A DNA stretch of 39,388 nt from Lachnospiraceae bacterium. Lineage in GTDB: Bacteria; Bacillota; Clostridia; Lachnospirales; Lachnospiraceae. The stretch's first letter is position 1; every line of letters starts with the position of its first letter. This document shows positions 17,238-24,922 of the stretch, piece after piece. Under the pieces are notes generated by a model. The model was not told where the DNA came from. It saw only the letters and a list, made by a program, of their open reading frames with translations, and did no database searches. The stretch is from positions 1 through 39,388 of the forward strand of contig JAFUZE010000106.1 in NCBI GenBank assembly GCA_017476765.1. The letters are read 5' to 3'. The position numbers and the translations under genes are program-made.

Positions 17238-20200
17238 TTATTTTTTGATTTTAGCCTTAGCGCCCACGCCTCTTGCCTTTAGGAGAGTTTTGTATGCTTT
17301 CAGTTTTTTCTTAGGCACCTTGATCGTTGCCTTTGAAGCGATTCCCTTAAATGCTTTGCTGCCTACTTTCTTTTTGGTCAGCTTCGTCGTCCTGATCGTA
17401 ATTCCGGAAAGCTTCTTACAGCCGTAAAACGCCTGTTTGCCAATCTTTTTTACCTTTGACGGAATCGTGATCCGGGTAAGGACGGTGCATTTTTCGAAAG
17501 CGCCTTCTCCAATGGTCGTTAAGTTGTTGGAAAGCGTTACGGCCTTTAGGCTGCGACATCCGTAGAATGCCCGTTTCCCGATACTCTTGATATTGGTTCC
17601 GAGAATTACCTCCTCGATCTCTTTGTACTTAAATGCATTTGCCGCAAGGGAGGTTACCTTATAGGAGGTTCCGTTGATCGTTACCGTGTTCGGTATACGG
17701 AGCCGCACAGCAGAGCTGTTATTAAATGCGTATTCCACTGTTTTTCCGCTCTTGCTGACTCCTGTGATCTTGTAGGTAGTTTTGGAGACCGGATCGTCAA
17801 TCAGAGCTCCCTTTGCTATTTTCGCATTAGTCGTAATGGATACGGCGGACTGCATAACGGCTTCACTTATATCCGTCTGTCCGGAATCTGTCTGTCCGGA
17901 ATCTGTCTTGCCGGAGTCTGTTTGTTCGGAATCCGTCTTGCCGGAGTCTGTCTGTCCGGAACCCGTCTTGCCGGAGTCCGTTTGATCGGAACCCTTGCCG
18001 GAGTTTGTCTTTGTGCTATCCCCCTGTGTGCCTGATGCAGCCAAGACTTCGTTTTTGGTTGTGTGGCAGACGAGACAGGTATATTGCTTAAGTCCTGTTT
18101 CTGTTGCTGTCGCCTGTTTGGTGACGGTGCCGTTATCCCAGGTATGTGCAGTCATCGCAAGCTCCGTTCCTGTCTCGATCACCTTGCCGCACTCGGTACA
18201 GTACCGGTCTCCGGTATATCCCTTTTCCGTGCAGGAAGCCGCTTTCGCATTTCGCAGTTCGATTTTGTCAGCCGGATGTGTGCAGGAAGCCTCTTGTTCA
18301 TCCTCGATAGCCCGAATGCTCTCTTTTAAAGCACGCACGGTCTGATTGACGGTTACCTGCGAGACATCGGCATCCTCCTTCACAAGCACGGCTGTGCCGT
18401 ACTGCGCAGAGAGCTCCGGACTTTCTGTTTCTGCCAAAAGCTGTTCCGCCTGTGCGATCAGGGAGTTAAGCCGTGTCTTGTCTGCTGTGGTCGCAGGAGG
18501 AGCCGCTTTGATATAGCTGCACGATTTTCCCGAAAAGGACGTCACCGTAATGTCCACGCTGCCGGTGACATCTGTTATGTCCGCTGTCTGTGAGCCATTC
18601 GAGGTTCCGTCATTGACGATCAGGGAGTAGGTTGAGATGTCTTTAGGAAGATCATATACATACCAACCCTCCTCATCCTTTTCTGTAAGCGGGTTTCCCG
18701 GCCAGGCAGATATATAATCATTCTCTGCCATCCAGACATATACGGCAGGGCTGCCCCAGTTTGGTGCTTTCACCCGTATAACGGAATTTGTCTTTCTATA
18801 TGTGCAGGCGTTTAAGGCATCCTCCAGATCCTCCGCCGTGCTCGTATAATCGGCTGCCGGATGTACGGCGGTCAGCAATTCGGCTGCTTCACCAATCACT
18901 GTTTTCAGGTCGTCTGCGGCTGCTGTCTCGTAGTTGTCAGGTGTGTTTTCCGCCGCCGAGCTTCGGGCCTGTGCCTTTGTAAGCAGGCTTTTCAAGGTTT
19001 CCCTCGCATCCGCTTCCTCCGTCACAGCCTGATAGGCGCTTCGCAATGCCAAAAGTGCAGTATGGAGCCTGGTATCGTCGGTCACGCTGCTTTCAATAAG
19101 CTGCTTTGCATCCGCAAGAGCCTGCTCATATGGCGTCCATACCGCTTCCGTAAAATCGGCTTTGGCATACGACTTACCTTCGGCATCAGCAACTAAAGCC
19201 TCTAAAGCAGCTGTCTTTTCGGTGACATTGATAGTAATGCTTTTGACTGCGGAATCCTTTCCGTCACTTGCGGTAACGGTAATCTGATAGGTTCCTGCGA
19301 CCGGATTTTCCCACCGAAATACGCCGCTTGCTGTATCAAAAACGGCTCCGCCCGGCAGACCGGATGCCGCGAGTGTCACAGAGTCCCCGTCCGCATCCGA
19401 TACCGCTGCCGTGAAGGTCAGGCTTTCGCCGACTGTGATGTCGTAGGTATCGGAGACATCAATCACCGGAGCCTTGTTGCTGTTGGCATCAAAGGTATCC
19501 TTTGGCACGGCAATCATGACTGATTTGGCAGGAACGGTGATGGCTGCATCCGTTTCAGAGAGTTTTTCCAATCCTGCGGTAGTTCCGTCTGCGATGATCA
19601 CCCATTTGTCAGAGCCCGTAAGTGTCACGGACTGCGCAGAGACGGCGTTGTTAATAAGGACTGCGAGGCGGTTCCACTCACCGGGTACATTGTTTGTCTC
19701 ATAAAAGCCGAACAATCCATCCGGTTTCCTGCCGGCTTCACCGCCGATCCACGTCAGATTGTTATTGTTCGGTGCCCAGTTATCGCCGCTTCTCGTAGTA
19801 ATGGAGCGGAAACCGGAAAATGCCTTGCGAATTTGAATCATGCCCTGATAGTACTTCCGGATGGCAGAGTAAGTGCCCACACGGGTCCAGTCGATCTTAT
19901 TGACCGAATCCGGTGACTGGTAGCTGTTGTCATCGCCGTTTTTGGTACGGGCAAACTCCTCGCCCGCCTGCATAAATACGCCGCCCTTTGAGGTTAGGAG
20001 CACGCTTCCCGCCATTTTATTCATGTTAAGAAGCTCCTGCCTTGTGGAGCTGAAATCCTTGCCATAGCCTTCTGTCAGCTTATCCCAAAGGGTCAGGTTG
20101 TCGTGGGCGGAGGTATAGCTTATGCAGCAGTTGGACGATTTTGACCAGAACGGACGCCACATGCCGTACGCTCCGCCGGTATGACCTACCGACCCCATAA

Positions 20201-21626
20201 TTCCGCCAAAGACATTGTTTGGCCACTTCTCGCCTTCCTCCAGATAGGAGCCGCTGACATAATTCGTCTGCACAAGCCCGATCGTACCGTCAAATTTGTG
20301 CTCGCCCTTGATGGCATCCCGAATCTGATCATTAAAATATCCGATGCCGTCATCGAGCAGGGCTTCGTTTGCCTTATGTGCACTGTTGGCATCATAGTCT
20401 TCTGCGGTCCATCCCTCGCCGTACAGCACGATGGTACCTTCCCCATACTTCTCATCCAGCGTCTGACGGAGCTGATTCATCGTGGTGACATCATGGATTC
20501 CCATCAGGTCAAAGCGGAATCCGTCCAGATTGTATTCCCCTGCCCAGTAGCTGACGGAGTCAATCATAAACTTGCGGTACATCGCGCTTTCGCTTCTGGT
20601 CGCATTCCCGCATCCGGACTGGTTGCTGTAGGACAGATCCGATTTGAGCTTATAGTAATAGTCCGGCATGATCTTATTAAAATTGGAATCTTCCGTAGAG
20701 TAGGTGTGATTGTAGACGACATCCATAATGACCTTGATGCCGGCATCGTGCAGTGCCTGAATCATTTCCTTCATTTCGGTAATCCGCACATTGCCGTCAT
20801 AGGGGTTGCTCGAATAGGACCCCTCCGGTACATTGTAATTCTTCGGATCATAGCCCCAGTTATAATTTGAGCCGAGTTCGGTGGAAACCGTTGTCTCGTC
20901 CACCGATGCGTAGTCATACATCGGCAGCAGCTGTACATGTGTCACACCAAGCTCTTTTAAGTAATTCACACAGGAAGGGATTTTCCCCTCTCCGTTTACC
21001 GTGGTGTCTTCCGTAAATGCCTTGTATTTTCCGCGATTGCCCTCAGAGACACCGGAGCTTGCATCAATGGAAAAATCACGGATATGCACCTCCCATACGA
21101 TAATATCGCTCAGAGGCGTCTTTTCGCGCTGATAATCCGTATCCCAGTTGGCAGGATCCGTACTGTCCAGATCGACGACCATCGCACGGTCTCCGTTGAC
21201 CCCCGCCGCTTTGGCATAGATATCGACGGCTTCCTTTGTCGTTCCGTTTACGGTTACCTTGTAGGTATAATAGGTGTTGACGATATCACCGTCTACCGTG
21301 ACACTCCAGACACCCTTGCTTCCTTTTTCCATAGGAAGCTCTCCGATGACATTTCCGCCGGCTCCCTGCTCGTATCTGCACAGCACGACTGCGGTGGCCT
21401 CCGGCGACCAGACCTTGAAGGTGGTGCTTTCCGGTGTGTAGCTGCAGCCCAGGTCATCGCCGTAATATGCATACTGGGAATCGTAGCTGCTGTCAAAGGA
21501 ACGGGTTGCGTACAGGGTACCTGCTGCATGAAGCTCCATCGGCGGAATTGTGCCGATGGAGGAGACTGCGAGTATGCCGGAAAGAAGCACACTGCAGAGC
21601 TTTTGGTTCCATCTGCTTTTGCTCAT
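17238..21626 (-). CDS. pulA: Surface pullulanase type I with Ig-like, CBM and leucine-rich-repeat modules
   Basis: A 1462-residue secreted debranching enzyme for alpha-1,6 links in starch, glycogen or pullulan. A signal peptide (about 1-35, ending LHAAG) is followed by a CBM48-like domain. The type I pullulanase barrel has the hallmark YNWGYDP (255-261), nucleophile D373 (GFRFD), E404 (LYGEGW) and D509 (SAHDN). Next come a putative Ig domain (about 716-802), two FIVAR-like helical segments, a CBM26-like starch-binding domain (about 945-1045) and a helical segment. A two-part Cys motif region (about 1115-1197), a T/D/S/G/K/Q linker (1212-1252) and BspA-type LRRs (about 1320-1462) complete it. 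There is no LPXTG motif, so the mode of surface attachment is unclear. The ATG at 21626 follows AAGGAG. Confidence 0.93.
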   Translation of the reverse strand: MSKSRWNQKLCSVLLSGILAVSSIGTIPPMELHAAGTLYATRSFDSSYDSQYAYYGDDLGCSYTPESTTFKVWSPEATAVVLCRYEQGAGGNVIGELPMEKGSKGVWSVTVDGDIVNTYYTYKVTVNGTTKEAVDIYAKAAGVNGDRAMVVDLDSTDPANWDTDYQREKTPLSDIIVWEVHIRDFSIDASSGVSEGNRGKYKAFTEDTTVNGEGKIPSCVNYLKELGVTHVQLLPMYDYASVDETTVSTELGSNYNWGYDPKNYNVPEGSYSSNPYDGNVRITEMKEMIQALHDAGIKVIMDVVYNHTYSTEDSNFNKIMPDYYYKLKSDLSYSNQSGCGNATRSESAMYRKFMIDSVSYWAGEYNLDGFRFDLMGIHDVTTMNQLRQTLDEKYGEGTIVLYGEGWTAEDYDANSAHKANEALLDDGIGYFNDQIRDAIKGEHKFDGTIGLVQTNYVSGSYLEEGEKWPNNVFGGIMGSVGHTGGAYGMWRPFWSKSSNCCISYTSAHDNLTLWDKLTEGYGKDFSSTRQELLNMNKMAGSVLLTSKGGVFMQAGEEFARTKNGDDNSYQSPDSVNKIDWTRVGTYSAIRKYYQGMIQIRKAFSGFRSITTRSGDNWAPNNNNLTWIGGEAGRKPDGLFGFYETNNVPGEWNRLAVLINNAVSAQSVTLTGSDKWVIIADGTTAGLEKLSETDAAITVPAKSVMIAVPKDTFDANSNKAPVIDVSDTYDITVGESLTFTAAVSDADGDSVTLAASGLPGGAVFDTASGVFRWENPVAGTYQITVTASDGKDSAVKSITINVTEKTAALEALVADAEGKSYAKADFTEAVWTPYEQALADAKQLIESSVTDDTRLHTALLALRSAYQAVTEEADARETLKSLLTKAQARSSAAENTPDNYETAAADDLKTVIGEAAELLTAVHPAADYTSTAEDLEDALNACTYRKTNSVIRVKAPNWGSPAVYVWMAENDYISAWPGNPLTEKDEEGWYVYDLPKDISTYSLIVNDGTSNGSQTADITDVTGSVDITVTSFSGKSCSYIKAAPPATTADKTRLNSLIAQAEQLLAETESPELSAQYGTAVLVKEDADVSQVTVNQTVRALKESIRAIEDEQEASCTHPADKIELRNAKAASCTEKGYTGDRYCTECGKVIETGTELAMTAHTWDNGTVTKQATATETGLKQYTCLVCHTTKNEVLAASGTQGDSTKTNSGKGSDQTDSGKTGSGQTDSGKTDSEQTDSGKTDSGQTDSGQTDISEAVMQSAVSITTNAKIAKGALIDDPVSKTTYKITGVSKSGKTVEYAFNNSSAVRLRIPNTVTINGTSYKVTSLAANAFKYKEIEEVILGTNIKSIGKRAFYGCRSLKAVTLSNNLTTIGEGAFEKCTVLTRITIPSKVKKIGKQAFYGCKKLSGITIRTTKLTKKKVGSKAFKGIASKATIKVPKKKLKAYKTLLKARGVGAKAKIKK
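17871..17993 (-). repeat. Tandem 15-bp repeat encoding the pullulanase linker
   Basis: About eight 15-bp units encode alternating TDSGK, TDSGQ and TDSEQ pentapeptides between the Cys-motif region and the LRR domain. Minor differences between units suggest expansion followed by drift. The length is likely to vary between strains. Confidence 0.8.
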
Positions 21627-21662
21627 GTTTCTTCTCCTTTTGTTGCTGTTTTCGGTAGATGA

Positions 21663-21760
21663 TTGCGAAACTCTTTTTCGTCCGGAACTCAAAATATTTC
21701 GCAACGATCTGCTGCTTTCGGGGTTATGAGGTTAAACGATCGGCGCTGCATTTTTGCAGC
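21663..21760 (-). promoter_or_regulatory. Structured leader of pulA
   Basis: The leader of about 140 nt carries an inverted repeat TTGCGAAA/TTTCGCAA (21663-21670 and 21697-21704) and a tight hairpin GCTGCA-TTTT-TGCAGC (21745-21760). These could be an operator for a sugar regulator or RNA structure affecting translation. No known riboswitch class is recognised. Confidence 0.4.
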
Positions 21761-21775
21761 CTTCTGTTACCTTAT

Positions 21776-21804
21776 ATTCTACTGTTTTTATATAGGATTT
21801 TCAA
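21776..21804 (-). promoter_or_regulatory. Sigma-A promoter of pulA
   Basis: On the minus strand, TTGAAA (21799-21804) and TAGAAT (21776-21781) are separated by exactly 17 bp. The expected start site is near 21769, leaving a leader of about 140 nt before the ATG. Confidence 0.65.
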
Positions 21805-21889
21805 CAGACAGGGCAACGATTTTGCCTGTTTTTCGTCTGTTTTTTGCCTGCTTTTTTGTCAGGTAGGAACGGCATGGCTTATTTTTTAA

Positions 21890-21918
21890 TTTACATCAAG
21901 AGAATTTTGTCATAAAAT
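21890..21918 (+). promoter_or_regulatory. Promoter of the glycosyltransferase-like gene
   Basis: TTTACA (21890-21895) and TAAAAT (21913-21918) stand 17 bp apart. The site is divergent from the pulA promoter and about 65 bp ahead of the start codon at 21985. Confidence 0.55.
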
Positions 21919-21984
21919 CTTTATATGTGAGACTTTTACACCATTTTGCAGCGCTTCATCTGCTTACGGAAGGTGGGACATACG

Positions 21985-22512
21985 ATGGATGTATCGGATA
22001 TTGCGGTTTTGATTCCGGCTTTCAGACCGGAGGAAACCCTGCTTTTGCACATTCGGGAACTGAAGGAGGCGGGCTTTGTATGGATCGTTGTCGTGGACGA
22101 CGGCAGCGGAAACGAATACAGGAAGCTTTTCCGCAAGGCAAAGGAGCTTGGCTGTGTTTTTGCGCGGCATAAGAGCCATGTGGGAAGAGGGGCGGCGGTC
22201 AGGTCGGCGCTTTGGATGGCACTTCTGACCGGTGAAAAGCATGACGGATTTGTCCTGCCGTGTGCGCCTGGGAAGCTTTCACCGAAGCAGCTGAAAAGCG
22301 TGGCTGAGAGGATGAAGGAAAAGCCGGGCAGCTTAGTGCTGGGAGGCAGCGGGGGCGATGCAGACAGCCTGCCCGGGGAGAGACTGCCGGAGAGCATCGG
22401 TATTCCGCCGTGCCTGCTCGAGCTTGCCCTTTGCACGGAGGAGGATGGGGAGAACTATGAGAAGAGCTTTCTGGCGCAGGCTGCCCATAGCAATTCCTTC
22501 GTTGTGCTATAG
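21985..22512 (+). CDS. Short GT2-like protein lacking the usual metal-binding motif
   Basis: A 175-residue protein. Its first half matches the nucleotide-binding half of family 2 glycosyltransferases: IAVLIPAFRPEE at the start, VVVDDGSG (about 36-43), and the HVGRGAAVRSAL segment. In active relatives an ADGQH/DxD motif follows; here the same place reads GFVLPCAPGKLSP. The GSR-like segment is degraded to LVLGGSGGDAD, and the protein stops soon after. The ATG at 21985 follows GGAAGGTGGG. The frame is clean, so it may be expressed, but catalysis looks doubtful. It could be a decayed GT2 or a repurposed fold. Confidence 0.6.
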   Translation: MDVSDIAVLIPAFRPEETLLLHIRELKEAGFVWIVVVDDGSGNEYRKLFRKAKELGCVFARHKSHVGRGAAVRSALWMALLTGEKHDGFVLPCAPGKLSPKQLKSVAERMKEKPGSLVLGGSGGDADSLPGERLPESIGIPPCLLELALCTEEDGENYEKSFLAQAAHSNSFVVL

Positions 22513-22606
22513 CTGATTACTTAATTTATGGAAAATAACATGATTTTGATATGGTGGGTTTACCCGTGGTTGTCTGACGGTAGTAAGGATGGCTGCGGGC
22601 TTTTTT

Positions 22607-22732
22607 ATTTTTCAAAAAGTGCTTGGTTCCCTTCCGTCTTTTATCGCCGCCTTTACGTCCAGAAAGAAGCTGACAAATGAGGAAGTCCGGGAGATTCAGC
22701 AAATGATCGATATGTTCAATAGGGAGGGATAA
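22607..22732 (+). pseudogene. Remnant of a BlaI/MecI-family repressor (C-terminal end only)
   Basis: The frame ending at the TAA at 22730-22732 encodes a tail typical of BlaI repressors (VLGSLPSFIAAFTSRKKLTN followed by EEVREIQQMIDMFNREG). The DNA-binding domain is missing and the upstream sequence does not resemble it. It sits 2 bp before a BlaR1-like start, the normal blaI-blaR1 order. Family assignment rests on pattern recognition of the C-terminus and its neighbour. Confidence 0.55.
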
Positions 22733-22734
22733 AG

Positions 22735-23199
22735 GTGAGCGAACTGTTCTTAAAAGTCCTGAATTTAAGTATCAATGCGACCTGACTGATAGTGGCGGTA
22801 ATGGTACTGCGGTTGGCCCTTAGGAGAGCACCTAAATGGATATCATGTGTTCTGTGAGCCTCGCGCAGTCTTGATGGCTGGGAGGATATTGCTTATACGA
22901 TAAAGAAAGACAGTACAACGGAATTATCAGTAAATTGGGAGTCGGCGTACGGAGCGTTGGAAGCGGGACATTACCGTATCGCAAAGCAGGTGATGGACTA
23001 TCGTGCTCCGGGAGATTATGATGAGTATGAAATTTATGCGGAATTTGATATCTCCGGACAGGATATAAGCGGAGAGTCCGTCACGGATTGGCTCTCTGTA
23101 GACCTTCCGAATGGATATGATATCAGCAATTACTATGATAATATCGGCTATATGGGCGGTTCACTCATCCTGCCGAGATCTTATAAAATGAAGCAGTAA
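22735..23199 (+). pseudogene. Remnant of a BlaR1/MecR1-type sensor (M56 family) with Big_14-like tail
   Basis: The GTG at 22735, with GGGAGG before it, begins a BlaR1-like N-terminus (MSELFLKVLNLSINAT, then LIVAVMVLRLALRRAPKWIS). In-frame TGA codons lie at 22783 and 22855, both where tryptophan is expected, consistent with TGG to TGA changes. After the second stop the same frame jumps to an extracellular Ig-like tail (NWESAYGALEAGHYRIAKQV, then MDYRAPGDYDEYEIYAEFDI) often found at the C-terminus of such sensors or nearby. The metalloprotease and most membrane segments are gone, so this is a gene with an internal deletion plus nonsense changes. Residues 22957-23199 remain open. Confidence 0.65.
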
Positions 23200-23563
23200 A
23201 GGTTGCTTCTCTCAAAAAAGTCGGATTAGGAATTGCCGGGCTTCTTTTTGAATAGTTTTTTGCTTCCGGGGTTGGGAAGGGTGTGAAATGCATACTTTCC
23301 GTTTCTTTCGTTTAGGTGTGTTAAAAAGCTAAAACTTGTGTTAGAATATCTCATGTCATTCTAAGAATAAACTGCGTGAAAAGTTGCTTCATGAAGATGC
23401 AACTGTAAATGCACAGTGGGAATAAAAGGGGGGAAAGCTCATGGCATCTGCACAATTGGAGGAGCGTATCAGCGGGCTACAGTGGGCGTTGATGTATCGC
23501 CGAGTAATGAGAAGCGGACAGGTCATGTGAACTTGATGCGGAAAGAAAAGTGGGAGAATCAAA
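23200..23563. other. Scarred intergenic stretch with a 29-codon ORF
   Basis: No recognisable gene is present. A 29-codon ORF (23441-23530, MASAQLEERISGLQWALMYR at its start) has a strong site (AAAGGGGGGAAAGCTC) and could be translated or be a remnant. An inverted repeat TTAGAAT/ATTCTAA lies at 23341-23347 and 23358-23364. The stretch looks like debris between the bla remnant and the nuclease gene. Confidence 0.35.
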
Positions 23564-24730
23564 ATGAGTGAAATTCAAAAATATGACGAGGCTGTGGAAT
23601 TAATAAAAACAGCAATATTACAGAGCCAGTACGACGCTGTGCGAACCGTGAATGAAAAGCAGCTCATGCTCTATTATGGTATTGGAAAATATATTTCCCA
23701 TAATTCCCGAAACGGTTTCTGGGGCAAAGGTGCAATTGACGAAATCAGCGAACGGTTGGACAAAGAACTACCGGGGCTTCGTGGGTTCACATCACGAAAT
23801 CTTCGGTATATGCGTACTTTTTATGAAGAATGGAAAATGTTGGATTCTGCCAATCGTCAGAATCGGAGTGAAGAAAACGACTCTGATCTTTTGGAACTTG
23901 CAAATTCCAAAAAGTCAGAAGCAGCAATCACACCAATTTGGAACTTGCAAGTTCCAAATTACCAAGATATTCCGCTGGATGATTTTTTACATATAGGATT
24001 TACGCATCACAGGGTAATTCTTGGAAAAGTGAAAGATTTTGATGCGCGACTGTTTTATATCAGACGCTGTGCAAGTGAACATTTCACGGTGGATGCGTTA
24101 AAGAATAGTATCGCTGCTGATGACTACCATCATCAGGGAACACTGCCAAACAATTTTCTACAGACACTTCCGGCATCGGAGCAGGCTTTCCGTGCGGTTA
24201 ACACGTTCAAGGATGAATATCTGCTCGACTATATAAATGTGGAGGAACTGGATGTCAGGGATAAGCAGGATATTGATGAGAAGGTGATGGAGAATGCCAT
24301 TATTCATAATGTTAAGAATTTCATTCTGACTTTTGGAAGAGATTTTGCATTTATCCGGAACCAGTATCATCTGGATGCCTTTGGAGAGGACCAGTATATT
24401 GACCTCTTGTTTTTTAACAGGGAACTGAATTGCCTGGTTGCCGTTGAGCTGAAAAAAGGAAAATTCAAAACATCCTATCTTGGTCAGTTGCAGGGATATT
24501 TGAGCGTATTGGATGGCTTTGAGAGAAAACCGCATGAAAATCCGGCAATTGGTATTATTCTCTGCAAGGATATGAATAAGTCCTTCGTGGATTATGTAAT
24601 TCAAGACTATACCAAGCCTATGGGGGTGGCAACCTATAAGACATCAAAGGATATGTCAGATGAACTGAAGAAGGCGCTTCCGGATATTGATGACCTAAAG
24701 AAACTTCTTGATGGACAGGAAAACCTGTAA
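23564..24730 (+). CDS. DUF1016/YhcG-family PD-(D/E)XK nuclease-like protein
   Basis: A 388-residue protein with the two-part YhcG architecture. An N-terminal DUF1016_N helical domain (about 10-190; YYGIGKYISHNSRNGFWGKG and GFTSRNLRYMRTFYEEW are typical) is followed by a C-terminal PD-(D/E)XK fold. The likely active site is D280 in QYIDLLFF, E295 and K297 in AVELKKG, with GQLQGYLS after it. Members are widespread, often near restriction systems and other mobile DNA, and are thought to be nucleases; the substrate is not established. The ATG follows GGGAG. There is no restriction partner beside it, so it is a solitary copy in a decayed region. Confidence 0.88.
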   Translation: MSEIQKYDEAVELIKTAILQSQYDAVRTVNEKQLMLYYGIGKYISHNSRNGFWGKGAIDEISERLDKELPGLRGFTSRNLRYMRTFYEEWKMLDSANRQNRSEENDSDLLELANSKKSEAAITPIWNLQVPNYQDIPLDDFLHIGFTHHRVILGKVKDFDARLFYIRRCASEHFTVDALKNSIAADDYHHQGTLPNNFLQTLPASEQAFRAVNTFKDEYLLDYINVEELDVRDKQDIDEKVMENAIIHNVKNFILTFGRDFAFIRNQYHLDAFGEDQYIDLLFFNRELNCLVAVELKKGKFKTSYLGQLQGYLSVLDGFERKPHENPAIGIILCKDMNKSFVDYVIQDYTKPMGVATYKTSKDMSDELKKALPDIDDLKKLLDGQENL

Positions 24731-24863
24731 GACAGAACCTTGTGATGATGACCGTGATGGTTGTAAGGCGAAATCGAGATTGAGTGAGTGATATGAACAA
24801 CCGATACGCTTGTTGCTCGTATCCCTCAAATCAGGGAATACTTGGGCAGCATGCGGACGCATC

Positions 24864-24892
24864 TTGACAATCAGACGGCAGTTTACTATAGT
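24864..24892 (+). promoter_or_regulatory. Promoter of valS
   Basis: TTGACA (24864-24869) and TATAGT (24887-24892) have the ideal 17-bp spacing. The start site would fall near 24899, giving a leader of only about 24 nt, with AAGGAG before the ATG. That is too short for a T-box. Confidence 0.75.
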
Positions 24893-24922
24893 AAAAGGTA
24901 CGAAATATAAGGAGAAAAGACA

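Noticed and set aside
20181..20870. 229-codon plus-strand frame within pulA
   Set aside because: It lies fully opposite the pullulanase catalytic domain, which has clear active-site motifs; the plus frame has no recognizable features.
24731..24922. Possible T-box riboswitch before valS
   Set aside because: No T-box consensus is seen and the promoter at 24864 leaves too short a leader.
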